Source: Paraburkholderia haematera
GTDB taxonomy: Bacteria > Pseudomonadota > Gammaproteobacteria > Burkholderiales > Burkholderiaceae
Length of the DNA: 64,000 nt
Assembly: GCF_905220975.1 (NCBI RefSeq)
Contig: NZ_CAJNBK010000010.1
Location: 62,001 to 126,000, forward strand
Reading direction: 5' to 3'
The translations under genes were made by a program, and so were the position numbers. Under the pieces are notes generated by a model. The model was not told where the DNA came from, searched no databases, and was given only the letters and a program-made list of their open reading frames with translations. This document shows positions 50,624-58,590 of this stretch, piece after piece (position 1 is the first letter of the stretch; each line of letters opens with the position of its first letter).

Positions 50624-52600
50624 TCACTGGAGAATGCCAAGTATCGTCTGGAACAGGGTCTGCGCAGTCTGGATGACCTTGCTGTTCGCCTGATAGAGCT
50701 GCTGATACTGAAGCAGGTTGGCTGCTTCTTCGTTGATGTTCACGCCCGAGACCGACTGCTGCGCGGTGGTGATCTGCGTCACCAGCGAGGTCTGCGCCGT
50801 ACTCGAAGTCTGAATCTGATTGGTCTGGTTCCCGATCTGGTTGACGTAGTTCGCATACGCGCCCGTCAGCGTGACCGTGCCGCCCGCCAGTGCCTTCGCC
50901 GCGGAGAGGTTCGACAGCGCCAACGCATTGCGGCCGTCGTTGCTCGCGCCGGTGTTCGGGCCGATGGTGAACGTGTCGCCGGCAGCCGGTGCGCCGCTGA
51001 TCGTCACCGAGACGTTGTTCATCTGGCCCAAGGTCGGGTTGGTGATCGTCAGCGCCGCGCCTGTGGCCGACGAATACGGCACCACGGTCGCCGCAGTGGC
51101 GATCGGGTAAGAGGTGGGGGGCGAGCCCGCTACCGTCACCGTCGAACCGGCCGGGAAGCCGGAGAGACCCGCGCCGTTGTATGACAGCGTGGTGGTCGCA
51201 TTCGGCATCGTGTAACCGGCCGACACCGTGCCTTGCGTGATCGTGCCGGTGCCGGTATTGCTCGACGTTGCCGCCCCGAGCACCGGTGCCGCAGCAGCAA
51301 TCGCCGACGGGTCCGTGGTCGCGGTGTTGAAGCTGTTCAGCGCGCCGCGGGTCGGTTCGACCGTGAACGAGTCGCCGGCGTTCATCGTGCCGGTGGTCGA
51401 GAAATTCAGGCCGTTGATCGGCTGGGTCAGATTGGTCGCCGAGCCCACCACGCTGCCGGTCGAATTGTCGGTCAGCGTGTAGCTGGTGCCGTTATAAGCC
51501 AGCGTGTAATCGCCGGTGGTCGGCTGCGCGGGATTCGCGAACGAGACGTTCAGCGACGCGTTGCCGGTGTTTTTCGTATTCGCGTAGACGGTCGGGCCAC
51601 CCACCGAAAATAGCGCGCCGCCCTGGGCGCCGGCGAGCGTGATGCCAAGGCCGTTCTGCGCGTTGACCTGCGCGGAAAAGCTCACCGCAATCGCGCCGAG
51701 TTGCGCTTCGGACGGATCGAGCGTCTGGCTGCGGAACGCCAGCAGGCCGCCGAGTGTGCCACCCGTAACCTTGCTGTCGGGCAGGTTTTGCGGTGCGGCG
51801 GCCGGGTTCGCGCCGGCCTGGCCGAGATACTGCACCGACAGTTCGCTGCTGTCGCCCGTCGAAGGCGCCGTGCCCAGGTTGTAGCTATTGGTGGACGACA
51901 CGAGCGGCTGGCCGTTGCCCATGAACACGCTGTAGCTGCCGTTGGTGTTCACGACATTCACGCCGATCAGTTGCGACAGGTTCGACACGGCCTGGTCGCG
52001 CTGATCCATCAGCTGGTTCGGCGGCTGACCTTGCGTGCTGGCCTGGGAGATCTGCCCGTTCAACTGGGCGATCTGCTGCGTGTAGCTGTTGATTTGCGAA
52101 ACGGTGTTGCTGAGCTGCGTGTTGACGCTCTGGCGCATCGCGTCGTATTGCTGACCCGCGGCATTGATCTGGTTGACGAGCGTCTGCGCGCCGCTTATCG
52201 CGCCCTGGCGGGTGGACAGGCTGGAGGCGTTGTTCGAGACGTTCTGCAAACCGGTGAAGTAGCTGGTGATCGCACTTGCAATGCCGGCTGTCGGGCTACC
52301 GACAAGATTGTTCAGCTGCGAGATCATCGTGTTGTACGCCGACAGCGAACTGCCCGAGCTCTGCGCATTGTTCAGCTCGGTGGTCAGATACTGGCTGTAC
52401 TGGCGCGTCACGGTCACAGTCGAGACACCCTGCGGCAGATAGCCGGAGCCGGTGTACTGGCCGCCGGTTTCCGCATAGACCGGCGTTTCGATCGTGTAGC
52501 CCGGCGTCGACGCGTTGCTGATGTTCTGGCCGGTCGTCGTGAGTCCCCACTGGGCTGCGTTCAGTCCACTGAGTCCGAGATTGATGAGGTTGCTCGACAT
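50624..52600 (-). CDS. flgK: FlgK, hook-filament junction protein 1
   Basis: A 658-residue axial protein. The N-terminus NLINLGLSGLNAAQWGLTTT with GQNISNASTPGY and the C-terminal VSGVNINEEAANLLQYQQLY, QANSKVIQTAQTLFQTILGI are typical. Two similar inserts are present: about residues 340-418 (ends AGDSFTVEP) and 447-551 (ends AGDTFTIGP). FlgK is secreted after the export switch. A sigma-28 promoter lies upstream, and flgL follows after 10 bases. Confidence 0.95.
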   Translation of the reverse strand: MSSNLINLGLSGLNAAQWGLTTTGQNISNASTPGYTIETPVYAETGGQYTGSGYLPQGVSTVTVTRQYSQYLTTELNNAQSSGSSLSAYNTMISQLNNLVGSPTAGIASAITSYFTGLQNVSNNASSLSTRQGAISGAQTLVNQINAAGQQYDAMRQSVNTQLSNTVSQINSYTQQIAQLNGQISQASTQGQPPNQLMDQRDQAVSNLSQLIGVNVVNTNGSYSVFMGNGQPLVSSTNSYNLGTAPSTGDSSELSVQYLGQAGANPAAAPQNLPDSKVTGGTLGGLLAFRSQTLDPSEAQLGAIAVSFSAQVNAQNGLGITLAGAQGGALFSVGGPTVYANTKNTGNASLNVSFANPAQPTTGDYTLAYNGTSYTLTDNSTGSVVGSATNLTQPINGLNFSTTGTMNAGDSFTVEPTRGALNSFNTATTDPSAIAAAAPVLGAATSSNTGTGTITQGTVSAGYTMPNATTTLSYNGAGLSGFPAGSTVTVAGSPPTSYPIATAATVVPYSSATGAALTITNPTLGQMNNVSVTISGAPAAGDTFTIGPNTGASNDGRNALALSNLSAAKALAGGTVTLTGAYANYVNQIGNQTNQIQTSSTAQTSLVTQITTAQQSVSGVNINEEAANLLQYQQLYQANSKVIQTAQTLFQTILGILQ

Positions 52601-52657
52601 GCGTCATCCTGAAGGGCGACACCGACCACTTGCCGCCGCGTTACTTGAACAGTCTGT

Positions 52658-52684
52658 TTAACGGCCCTCGCGAGGAAAAATTGA
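52658..52684 (-). promoter_or_regulatory. Sigma-28 (FliA) promoter of flgK
   Basis: The minus strand reads TCAATTTT, 11 bases, GCCGTTAA. Against TAAAGTTT-N11-GCCGATAA the halves match six and seven of eight. It lies about 58 bases before the flgK ATG. Confidence 0.75.
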
Positions 52685-52776
52685 GGGCCATTCCGATGTG
52701 TGTTCGACGTTTGTTTCAACGTTTGCGAGGCGCGTGCCACAAGGCTTTTCTGCTTGTCTCTGCTGGTCTCTACTGG

Positions 52777-53568
52777 TCAGCGCACCAGCGAGCGGCGCTT
52801 CATTTCAAGTTGCGTAATCAGACGTTGCAGCGTGTTTTCGGCGCTGCCCGGCAGCGTGAGAAAACGGAAACCGAGTTGATAGCGCTGCGTGCCGTTCGGC
52901 AACGCAGTGGAGCGGTGCGACACCAGTTGCAGGTCGAGCGAAAGGCGGCCGAGCCCGCCGAGCGACAGTTCGCAATCCTGCAGGCGCGTGCCCATCGGTA
53001 ATTCGGCCACGCGTACATCCGTGGTACGCATGCCGACGCCGCCGAGCGACAAATCGTGCACTTCGAAGCGGAACGTGTCGCCTTCGGGCAAACGGCCGCT
53101 GCACATATACGGATCGAGAATCGGCGCATCGACACGGAAATACTCGCGGCGCTGAACGTAGAACAGCACCTCGGGGAAGTTGACCTCGAATGCGGGCAGG
53201 CCTTCGTAGCGGGTTTCGCGCGGCGTGCCGGTCGCGAACTCGACGCGCACGCCGTCAGGCGATGCATGGAACTGGCAGCGCGGTGCGCCCAATAAGCCTT
53301 TGTTCTGGTCGGAGAGCGCGCCCCAATCGAACGTGAAGGTGCGCCCGCGCACGTCGACATCGAGCAGGCGCGTCACGAGCTGACCGCCCGCATATTCAAC
53401 GGTGAGGAAATCGCCGCGATTAACGAGGTTGCGTAACTGAACGCCGATCTCCAGCGGATTGCGACGGCCGAAATCAGGTGCGCTTTCGTCTAGCGTGGCG
53501 TGCGACTGGCCGGGTGCGTCGGTCTGGCCGTGCGACTGGGTAGTATCCATAGGCTTGCCGGTATGCAT
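52777..53568 (-). CDS. YcgR-like PilZ-domain flagellar brake protein
   Basis: A 263-residue protein with an N-terminal YcgR domain (NPLEIGVQLRNLVNRGDFLT, about residues 35-130) and a C-terminal PilZ domain. The c-di-GMP-binding motifs are both present: the RxxxR in QRREYFRVDAP (Arg141, Arg145) and DLSLGG (about 172-177, DxSxxG). In E. coli YcgR bound to c-di-GMP slows the motor. It has its own sigma-28 promoter at 53685-53711, between flgJ and flgK. The start may be ATG 53568 or 53550; neither has a strong ribosome site. Confidence 0.88.
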   Translation of the reverse strand: MHTGKPMDTTQSHGQTDAPGQSHATLDESAPDFGRRNPLEIGVQLRNLVNRGDFLTVEYAGGQLVTRLLDVDVRGRTFTFDWGALSDQNKGLLGAPRCQFHASPDGVRVEFATGTPRETRYEGLPAFEVNFPEVLFYVQRREYFRVDAPILDPYMCSGRLPEGDTFRFEVHDLSLGGVGMRTTDVRVAELPMGTRLQDCELSLGGLGRLSLDLQLVSHRSTALPNGTQRYQLGFRFLTLPGSAENTLQRLITQLEMKRRSLVR

Positions 53569-53684
53569 GTTCTTGCGGGCGCGTGCCAGGGCTCCTGCCG
53601 GGGCTTTCGCGCGGTCTTCATCGAAGCCGCAGCACGCGCATTCAACCGGACATTACAACGCTTTCCGGTATCGGGTCTAACTGA

Positions 53685-53711
53685 TTAGCGGCAGCATTCG
53701 GCCAAAATTTA
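53685..53711 (-). promoter_or_regulatory. Sigma-28 (FliA) promoter of the YcgR-like gene
   Basis: The minus strand reads TAAATTTT, 11 bases, GCCGCTAA, seven of eight matches in each half to the flagellar sigma-28 consensus. It is about 117 bases before ATG 53568. Confidence 0.8.
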
Positions 53712-53932
53712 GGGGCCTGTAATGAAATATTTGCCGCAAACGTTAAAACACCGATATGTCGCCAGTGAAATCCGGTCACATCGAATACCGGCGGCAATCA
53801 CGCCGGTTATGCGGGTGGACCGGCCGCCCGTAGGCAGCCGGCCTCGTCCGTCTTGTTATGCACCTGGCCCCGTCGCGTGCATACATTATTCGAGAAAATC
53901 AAACCGCATAAACTGACCGGCTGCGCGGTCGA

Positions 53933-53965
53933 ATGCAAGTGCGCATCTGCCGCGCACTTGCATTA
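53933..53965 (-). terminator. Hairpin after flgJ
   Basis: AATGCAAGTGCGC (53933-53945) pairs perfectly over 13 bases with GCGCACTTGCATT (53953-53965) around a 7-base loop, 8 bases beyond the flgJ stop. There is no long T tract, but a second small stem follows. It likely ends the flgBCDEFGHIJ transcript or protects its 3' end. Confidence 0.65.
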
Positions 53966-53972
53966 ACGGCAA

Positions 53973-54983
53973 TCAGCCCATTTTCTGCATGATGGACATC
54001 AGTTTTTTCGCGTAATGCGGATCGGTCGCGTAACCCGCGCGCTGCATGCCATTGGCAAAGCCATTCACGTCATGCGCGGAGTTGATCACCTGCGCATAAC
54101 GCGGGTTGCCCTTCAGCAGGCTCGCGTAGTCGGTCATCGCTTCCTGATACGAGTCGTATGCACGGAATTTTTCGACGGTGCGCTGCGGCTTGCCGTTCAC
54201 ATATTCGGTCGTGACCGTCGAGACGGTCTTGCCGGTCCAGTCCCTGGTCGCCTTGATGCCGAACACGTTGTGGCTGGGCGATCCGTCCGACTTCTTGATC
54301 TCGCTCTTGCCCCAGCCCGATTCGAGCGCGGCCTGGCCGATGATGAAGCGCGCCGGAATGCCGGTTGCCGCGCTGGCGGCTTGCGCCGGCGCGGCGAGCT
54401 TGTCGACGAAGGCGTCGACCTTCGGCGAGCTGCCGTCGCCCTTGATCGGCGGAGTCAGTGCGCTGTTGGCCGAGTAGCCCTTGCCCATCGCCAGTTGGCC
54501 GTTGGCCTGCGCGTTGCCATAGGCCTTCGCGAGCGCGTTCAGCGCCGCGGTCTGGCCTTCGTCGCCGCCGCTGCCACTGCCACTGCCACCACCCAGCGCA
54601 TTGGCCATGCCGGCAAGGCCACCGCCTGCGCCGTTCGCGCCGCTCACCTGCATACCCTGATTGCGCATCATCTGCTTGAGCATCGCGTCAGCCACGCCGA
54701 TGCCCTTCTGCGACATCTGTTGCGACAACTGCTGATCCATCATCGACGTGAAAGTGGCACTGTCGTGCGAATCGAACGGACCGTCCTGCGGCGTCGCATC
54801 GCGCATGCTTTTCAGCATCATCTGGGTGAACACCGCGTCGAACTGCTGCGCGGCCATCTTCATACCGGCTTGCGGCGAAGCCTTGGCCTGCGCGCTCAAT
54901 TTGCCGAAGCCCTGCACGTCGAGCGCGAAGCGCTGGGTCAGGTCGTTCGCCGCGCTGGCCGAATTGGTCGTATCCGAATTCAT
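53973..54983 (-). CDS. flgJ: FlgJ, rod cap and peptidoglycan hydrolase
   Basis: A 336-residue bifunctional protein. The N-terminal rod-cap domain (AAQQFDAVFTQMMLKSMRDA, ATFTSMMDQQLSQQMSQKGI) is followed by a Gly-rich linker and, from about residue 185, a glucosaminidase domain with IGQAALESGWGKSEIKKSDG (candidate catalytic Glu), SHNVFGIKATRDWTGKTVST and FRAYDSYQEAMTDYASLLKG. It opens a path through peptidoglycan for the rod. Confidence 0.95.
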   Translation of the reverse strand: MNSDTTNSASAANDLTQRFALDVQGFGKLSAQAKASPQAGMKMAAQQFDAVFTQMMLKSMRDATPQDGPFDSHDSATFTSMMDQQLSQQMSQKGIGVADAMLKQMMRNQGMQVSGANGAGGGLAGMANALGGGSGSGSGGDEGQTAALNALAKAYGNAQANGQLAMGKGYSANSALTPPIKGDGSSPKVDAFVDKLAAPAQAASAATGIPARFIIGQAALESGWGKSEIKKSDGSPSHNVFGIKATRDWTGKTVSTVTTEYVNGKPQRTVEKFRAYDSYQEAMTDYASLLKGNPRYAQVINSAHDVNGFANGMQRAGYATDPHYAKKLMSIMQKMG

Positions 54984-54995
54984 CCTGTTTCTTCC

Positions 54996-56201
54996 TTAGA
55001 TGATTTCCAGGTCGGCGCGCAGAGCACCCGCCGCTTTCATGGCCTGCAGGATCGACATCAGATCCGCAGGCGTCGCACCCAGTGCGTTGAGCCCCTTGAC
55101 CACTTCGGCGAGGTTCGCGCCGGCGGTCACCATTTTCAGTGCGCCGTTGTCCTGCTTCATCTGAATCTGCGACTGCTTGGCCACCACCGTCTGGCCGTTC
55201 GAGAACGCACCCGGCTGACTCACCACCGGCTGCGTATTGATCACCACCGACAGATTGCCGTGCGCCACCGCGCAGCTTTGCAGCGTGACCATCTGGTTCA
55301 TCACGATCGAACCGGTGCGCGCGTTCAGGATCACCTTCGCGGCGGCTTGCGCTGGCCTCACGTCGAGGTTCTGCAATTGCGCCATGAAGGCGACCTGCTG
55401 CTCCGGATCGGCCGGCGCGTGCAGTTGAATCGTGCGGCCGTCGAGCGCCGTGGCCGTGCCACCGCCGAACGCGTTGTTCACCGCGGCCACCACGCGCTGC
55501 GTGGTGTCGTAGTCCATCTCATTGAGGTCGAGCTGCATGGTGCCCGCTTGCGATACCGAGGTGGGCACCGCGCGTTCGACGATCGCTCCGCCGGCGACGC
55601 GGCCCGCGTTGAGTGTGTTCACCTGCACCTTGCTGCCGTTCGCGCTCGCGCCGGCGCCGCCGACCGCCACGTTGCCCTGGCTGAGTGCATACACCTGGCC
55701 GTCCGCGCCCTTCAGCGGCGTGAGCAGCAGCGTGCCGCCGCGCAGGCTCTTCGAATTGCCGAGCGACGACACGGTCACGTCGATCGCTTCGCCGGGACGC
55801 GCGAAGGGCGGCAACACCGCCGTCACCATCACGGCCGCGACGTTCTTCAACTGAATGTTGGACAGCGACGACTGCTGATTGCTCGAGCCCGCCGCCTGGT
55901 TGTTGATCGAGATGCCGAGGTTCGCCAGCATGTTGGCGAGCGTCTGCGTGGTGAACGGCGTTTGCGTGGTCTGGTCGCCCGTGCCGTCGAGACCGACGAC
56001 GAGGCCGTAGCCGATCAGCGGGTTGTCACGCACGCCCTGAATCTGCACGAGGTCCTTCAGACGTTCGGCATAAGCGGGCGTCGACACCGGCAAGGCCGCG
56101 CAGGCGAGCGCGAGCAAAGCCACGGCACGGCCGAGCTGAACGAGCCGCGTGAACCGGCTGGGGCGGCTGAGGTGGCCGGAACGAAAGAAGACGGTACGCA
56201 T
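54996..56201 (-). CDS. flgI: FlgI, flagellar P-ring protein
   Basis: A 401-residue periplasmic ring protein. The signal peptide GRAVALLALACAALPVSTPA-YAERLKDL is clear, then VQGVRDN-type QIQGVRDNPLIGYGLVVGLD, NVAAVMVTAVLPPFARPGEA and DLMSILQAMKAAGALRADLE at the end. ATG 56201 lies just after the flgH stop, with GTG 56210 as a less likely start. It follows flgH with essentially no gap. Confidence 0.96.
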   Translation of the reverse strand: MRTVFFRSGHLSRPSRFTRLVQLGRAVALLALACAALPVSTPAYAERLKDLVQIQGVRDNPLIGYGLVVGLDGTGDQTTQTPFTTQTLANMLANLGISINNQAAGSSNQQSSLSNIQLKNVAAVMVTAVLPPFARPGEAIDVTVSSLGNSKSLRGGTLLLTPLKGADGQVYALSQGNVAVGGAGASANGSKVQVNTLNAGRVAGGAIVERAVPTSVSQAGTMQLDLNEMDYDTTQRVVAAVNNAFGGGTATALDGRTIQLHAPADPEQQVAFMAQLQNLDVRPAQAAAKVILNARTGSIVMNQMVTLQSCAVAHGNLSVVINTQPVVSQPGAFSNGQTVVAKQSQIQMKQDNGALKMVTAGANLAEVVKGLNALGATPADLMSILQAMKAAGALRADLEII

Positions 56202-56203
56202 GA

Positions 56204-56902
56204 TCACCACGGCGACACGTTAAGGAAGAAGCGTTGCAACCAGCCCATGTTCTCGGCTTCGTTGAGATAGCCCTTCGCGGAGTATTCGATTTTCGCGTCG
56301 GCCACCTGGGTCGAGTACACGGCATTCAGGTTGGAAATCGTGTTCGGATTCACCACGCCGGAGAAGCGCACAAACTCATCGCCCTGGTTAATCAGCATCT
56401 GCTTTTCGCCGCTCACCATCAGATTGCCGTTCGGCAGCACGCCCGTCACCGTCACGGTGATGGTGCCGTTGAAGGTGTTCGACGCGTTCGCGCCGCCGGT
56501 GCCGGCGAACCCGTTGGAGCCAGTCGCGCTCAGGTTGGTCTTACCGAACAGCCCACCGAGGAAGCCCGCGGTCGGCACGCTGAAGTTCGTGTTCCCCGAG
56601 CGATTCGCGTTGGCGCCCGAGGACTTCGTCGCGTTGACGTTTTCCTGAATCACGATCGTCAGGATGTCGCCGACATTGCGCGGCCGCTGGTCTTCGAACA
56701 ACGGCCGGCCCGCGTAACCCGGATTGAAAATCGAGCCCGGCGACTGCGCTTGCGGCGGCATCGGCGGGACGGCCGTCATCGGCTGCTGGGTGATCGGCTG
56801 CTTCGGCACGAGGCCGCAGCCGCCAAGCGCCGCGAGCAGCGTGAGCTGCACGAGCGCCTGAGCGGTGCGCGAATGAACCGGATTGCGAGTGAAGTGCGAC
56901 AT
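56204..56902 (-). CDS. flgH: FlgH, flagellar L-ring lipoprotein
   Basis: A 232-residue outer-membrane ring protein with a lipobox LLAALGGC near residue 29. The body has GSIFNPGYAGRPLFEDQRPR, NVGDILTIVIQENVNATKSS and SGEKQMLINQGDEFVRFSGV, and VNPNTISNLNAVYSTQVADA before the C-terminal GWLQRFFLNVSPW. All are typical FlgH stretches. Confidence 0.96.
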   Translation of the reverse strand: MSHFTRNPVHSRTAQALVQLTLLAALGGCGLVPKQPITQQPMTAVPPMPPQAQSPGSIFNPGYAGRPLFEDQRPRNVGDILTIVIQENVNATKSSGANANRSGNTNFSVPTAGFLGGLFGKTNLSATGSNGFAGTGGANASNTFNGTITVTVTGVLPNGNLMVSGEKQMLINQGDEFVRFSGVVNPNTISNLNAVYSTQVADAKIEYSAKGYLNEAENMGWLQRFFLNVSPW

Positions 56903-56937
56903 CTTGGTAACGCCTCTTAATTCCCAGTCCCCAAGCC

Positions 56938-57726
56938 TTAAACCTGCATCTGGCTGAGGGTCTGCAGCATCTGGTCGGACGTTGTCACGGCCTTGCTGTT
57001 GATTTCGTAAGCGCGCTGCGTCTGGATCATGTTCACCAGTTCCTGCACCACATTCACGTTCGATGCTTCCACGTAACCCTGATTGAGCGTGCCGGCGCCG
57101 TTCAGGCCCGGTTGCGCGACATTCGGCGCACCCGACGAAGCGGTTTCCGAGAACAGGTTCTCACCCTTCGCGTCCAGACCGGCCGGGTTGATGAAGGTGG
57201 CAACCTGCATCGAGCCGAGTTGCTGGCTGTTGGTCGAGCCGGCCACGGTGATCGACACCACGCCGTCGCTGCCGATGGTCAGCGAGGTCGCGTTGTTCGG
57301 AATCGTGATGGCCGGAATCACCTGATAGCCGCTCGACGTGACGAGCTGGCCTTGCGCGTTGGTCTGGAACGAACCGTCACGCGTGTAGGCGGTCGTGCCG
57401 TCGGGCATCTGCACCTGGAAAAAGCCCTGACCGTTGATGGCGACGTCTTTCGAGTTGCCGGTCTGCTGCAGGTTGCCCTGCGTGTACAGACGCTCGGTGG
57501 CGACCTGCTGCACGCCGGTGCCGAGCTGGATACCGGACGGCAGTTCGGTTTGCTGCGTCGAGTTCGCACCCGGCTGACGGATGGTCTGGTACAGCAGATC
57601 CTCGAACACCGCGCGCGAGCCCTTGAAGCCATTGGTGCTCACGTTCGCGAGGTTGTTCGAAATCACGTCCATCTGCGCCTGTTGCGCATTCATGCCGGTA
57701 GCGGCGATATAGAGTGAGCGATTCAC
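56938..57726 (-). CDS. flgG: FlgG, distal rod protein
   Basis: A 262-residue rod protein of the normal length. N-terminus MNRSLYIAATGMNAQQAQMD with VISNNLANVSTNGFKGSRAV; the FlgG-specific QPGANSTQQTELPSGIQLGT is present; the C-terminal heptad SNVNVVQELVNMIQTQRAYE closes it. It lies 36 bases upstream of flgH. Confidence 0.97.
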   Translation of the reverse strand: MNRSLYIAATGMNAQQAQMDVISNNLANVSTNGFKGSRAVFEDLLYQTIRQPGANSTQQTELPSGIQLGTGVQQVATERLYTQGNLQQTGNSKDVAINGQGFFQVQMPDGTTAYTRDGSFQTNAQGQLVTSSGYQVIPAITIPNNATSLTIGSDGVVSITVAGSTNSQQLGSMQVATFINPAGLDAKGENLFSETASSGAPNVAQPGLNGAGTLNQGYVEASNVNVVQELVNMIQTQRAYEINSKAVTTSDQMLQTLSQMQV

Positions 57727-57811
57727 TATTCTTCTCCTGTGTCGATTGGAGTTGGCGCTTTAGCGCTTACTCCGATCCCATGCAACTTGTTTGCTGTGCC
57801 TGGGCATCCCG

Positions 57812-58570
57812 TTAGCTAAAGCTGAGCAGCTGGTTGGCCGACTGGTCGTTCTTGTCCGCGCTTTCCAGCAGCTTGGTCTGCATCTGGAACTGACGGGCGT
57901 TGGTGATCATCGAAACCATCGCGCTGACCGGATTCACGTTGCTGCCTTCGAGCGAAGCCGGCGCCAGCGTGACGGCCGGATCGGCGTCGGCGGCATTGCC
58001 GTCAGCGGTGCGAAACAGGCCGTCGTCGCCGCGCGTCATGGTTTGCGGATCCGGATTCACCAGCTTCAGCTGATCGACCGTCACCACGGCAGTCGGCGGA
58101 TCGCCCGGCGTCAGCGCGGACACCGTGCCGTCCTTGCCGATGGTGATTTCCGCACCCGGCGGCACCGATACCGGACCGCCGTTGCCGAGCACCGTCTGGT
58201 TCATGGCGTTCACCAGTTGCCCGTTCTCGTCGACGTGCAGATTGCCGGCGCGCGTATAAGCCTCGTTGCCGTCGGCGGTTTGCACCGCCAGCCAGCCCGG
58301 ACCCTGAATCGCCACGTCGAGCGGGTTGCCCGTCTGCTGGATCGGCCCCGGCGTATAGTCGGCGCCCGGCGTCGACGACAGCACGAAGGTGCGCGTGGTG
58401 TTGTCGTTGATCGAACTGCCGTCGCCGAATGCCATCGGCACGGCGCGGAAAGTCGCAAGCTGCGCGCGAAAGCCGGTAGTCGAAGCGTTCGCGAGATTGT
58501 TGGCAACGATTGCCTGCTGTTCGAGCGCTTGCGTGCTGCCCGACATCGCGGTGTAGATCAGCCGATCCAT
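57812..58570 (-). CDS. flgF: FlgF, proximal rod protein
   Basis: A 252-residue rod protein beginning MDRLIYTAMSGSTQALEQQA with VANNLANASTTGFRAQLATF, and ending SNVNPVSAMVSMITNARQFQ. It lacks the FlgG-specific GSS/QPG stretch after the N-terminal helix, which distinguishes the two. The gap to flgG is 85 bases. Confidence 0.96.
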   Translation of the reverse strand: MDRLIYTAMSGSTQALEQQAIVANNLANASTTGFRAQLATFRAVPMAFGDGSSINDNTTRTFVLSSTPGADYTPGPIQQTGNPLDVAIQGPGWLAVQTADGNEAYTRAGNLHVDENGQLVNAMNQTVLGNGGPVSVPPGAEITIGKDGTVSALTPGDPPTAVVTVDQLKLVNPDPQTMTRGDDGLFRTADGNAADADPAVTLAPASLEGSNVNPVSAMVSMITNARQFQMQTKLLESADKNDQSANQLLSFS

Positions 58571-58590
58571 GATGGGTTAGTCCCGGTCGC

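Larger units (their letters stand above)
53569..53972. other. Intergenic region between the YcgR-like gene and flgJ
   Basis: About 400 bases holding the sigma-28 promoter of the YcgR-like gene (53685-53711) and a hairpin close to flgJ (53933-53965). The rest, 53712-53930, shows no promoter, operator or coding sequence that can be supported. Confidence 0.5.

Noticed and set aside
54015..56270. A 751-codon open frame on the plus strand opposite flgJ and flgI
   Set aside because: It is antisense to two unmistakable flagellar genes. It is Arg/His-rich in the way of third-position shadows in high-GC DNA, and has no recognised domain.
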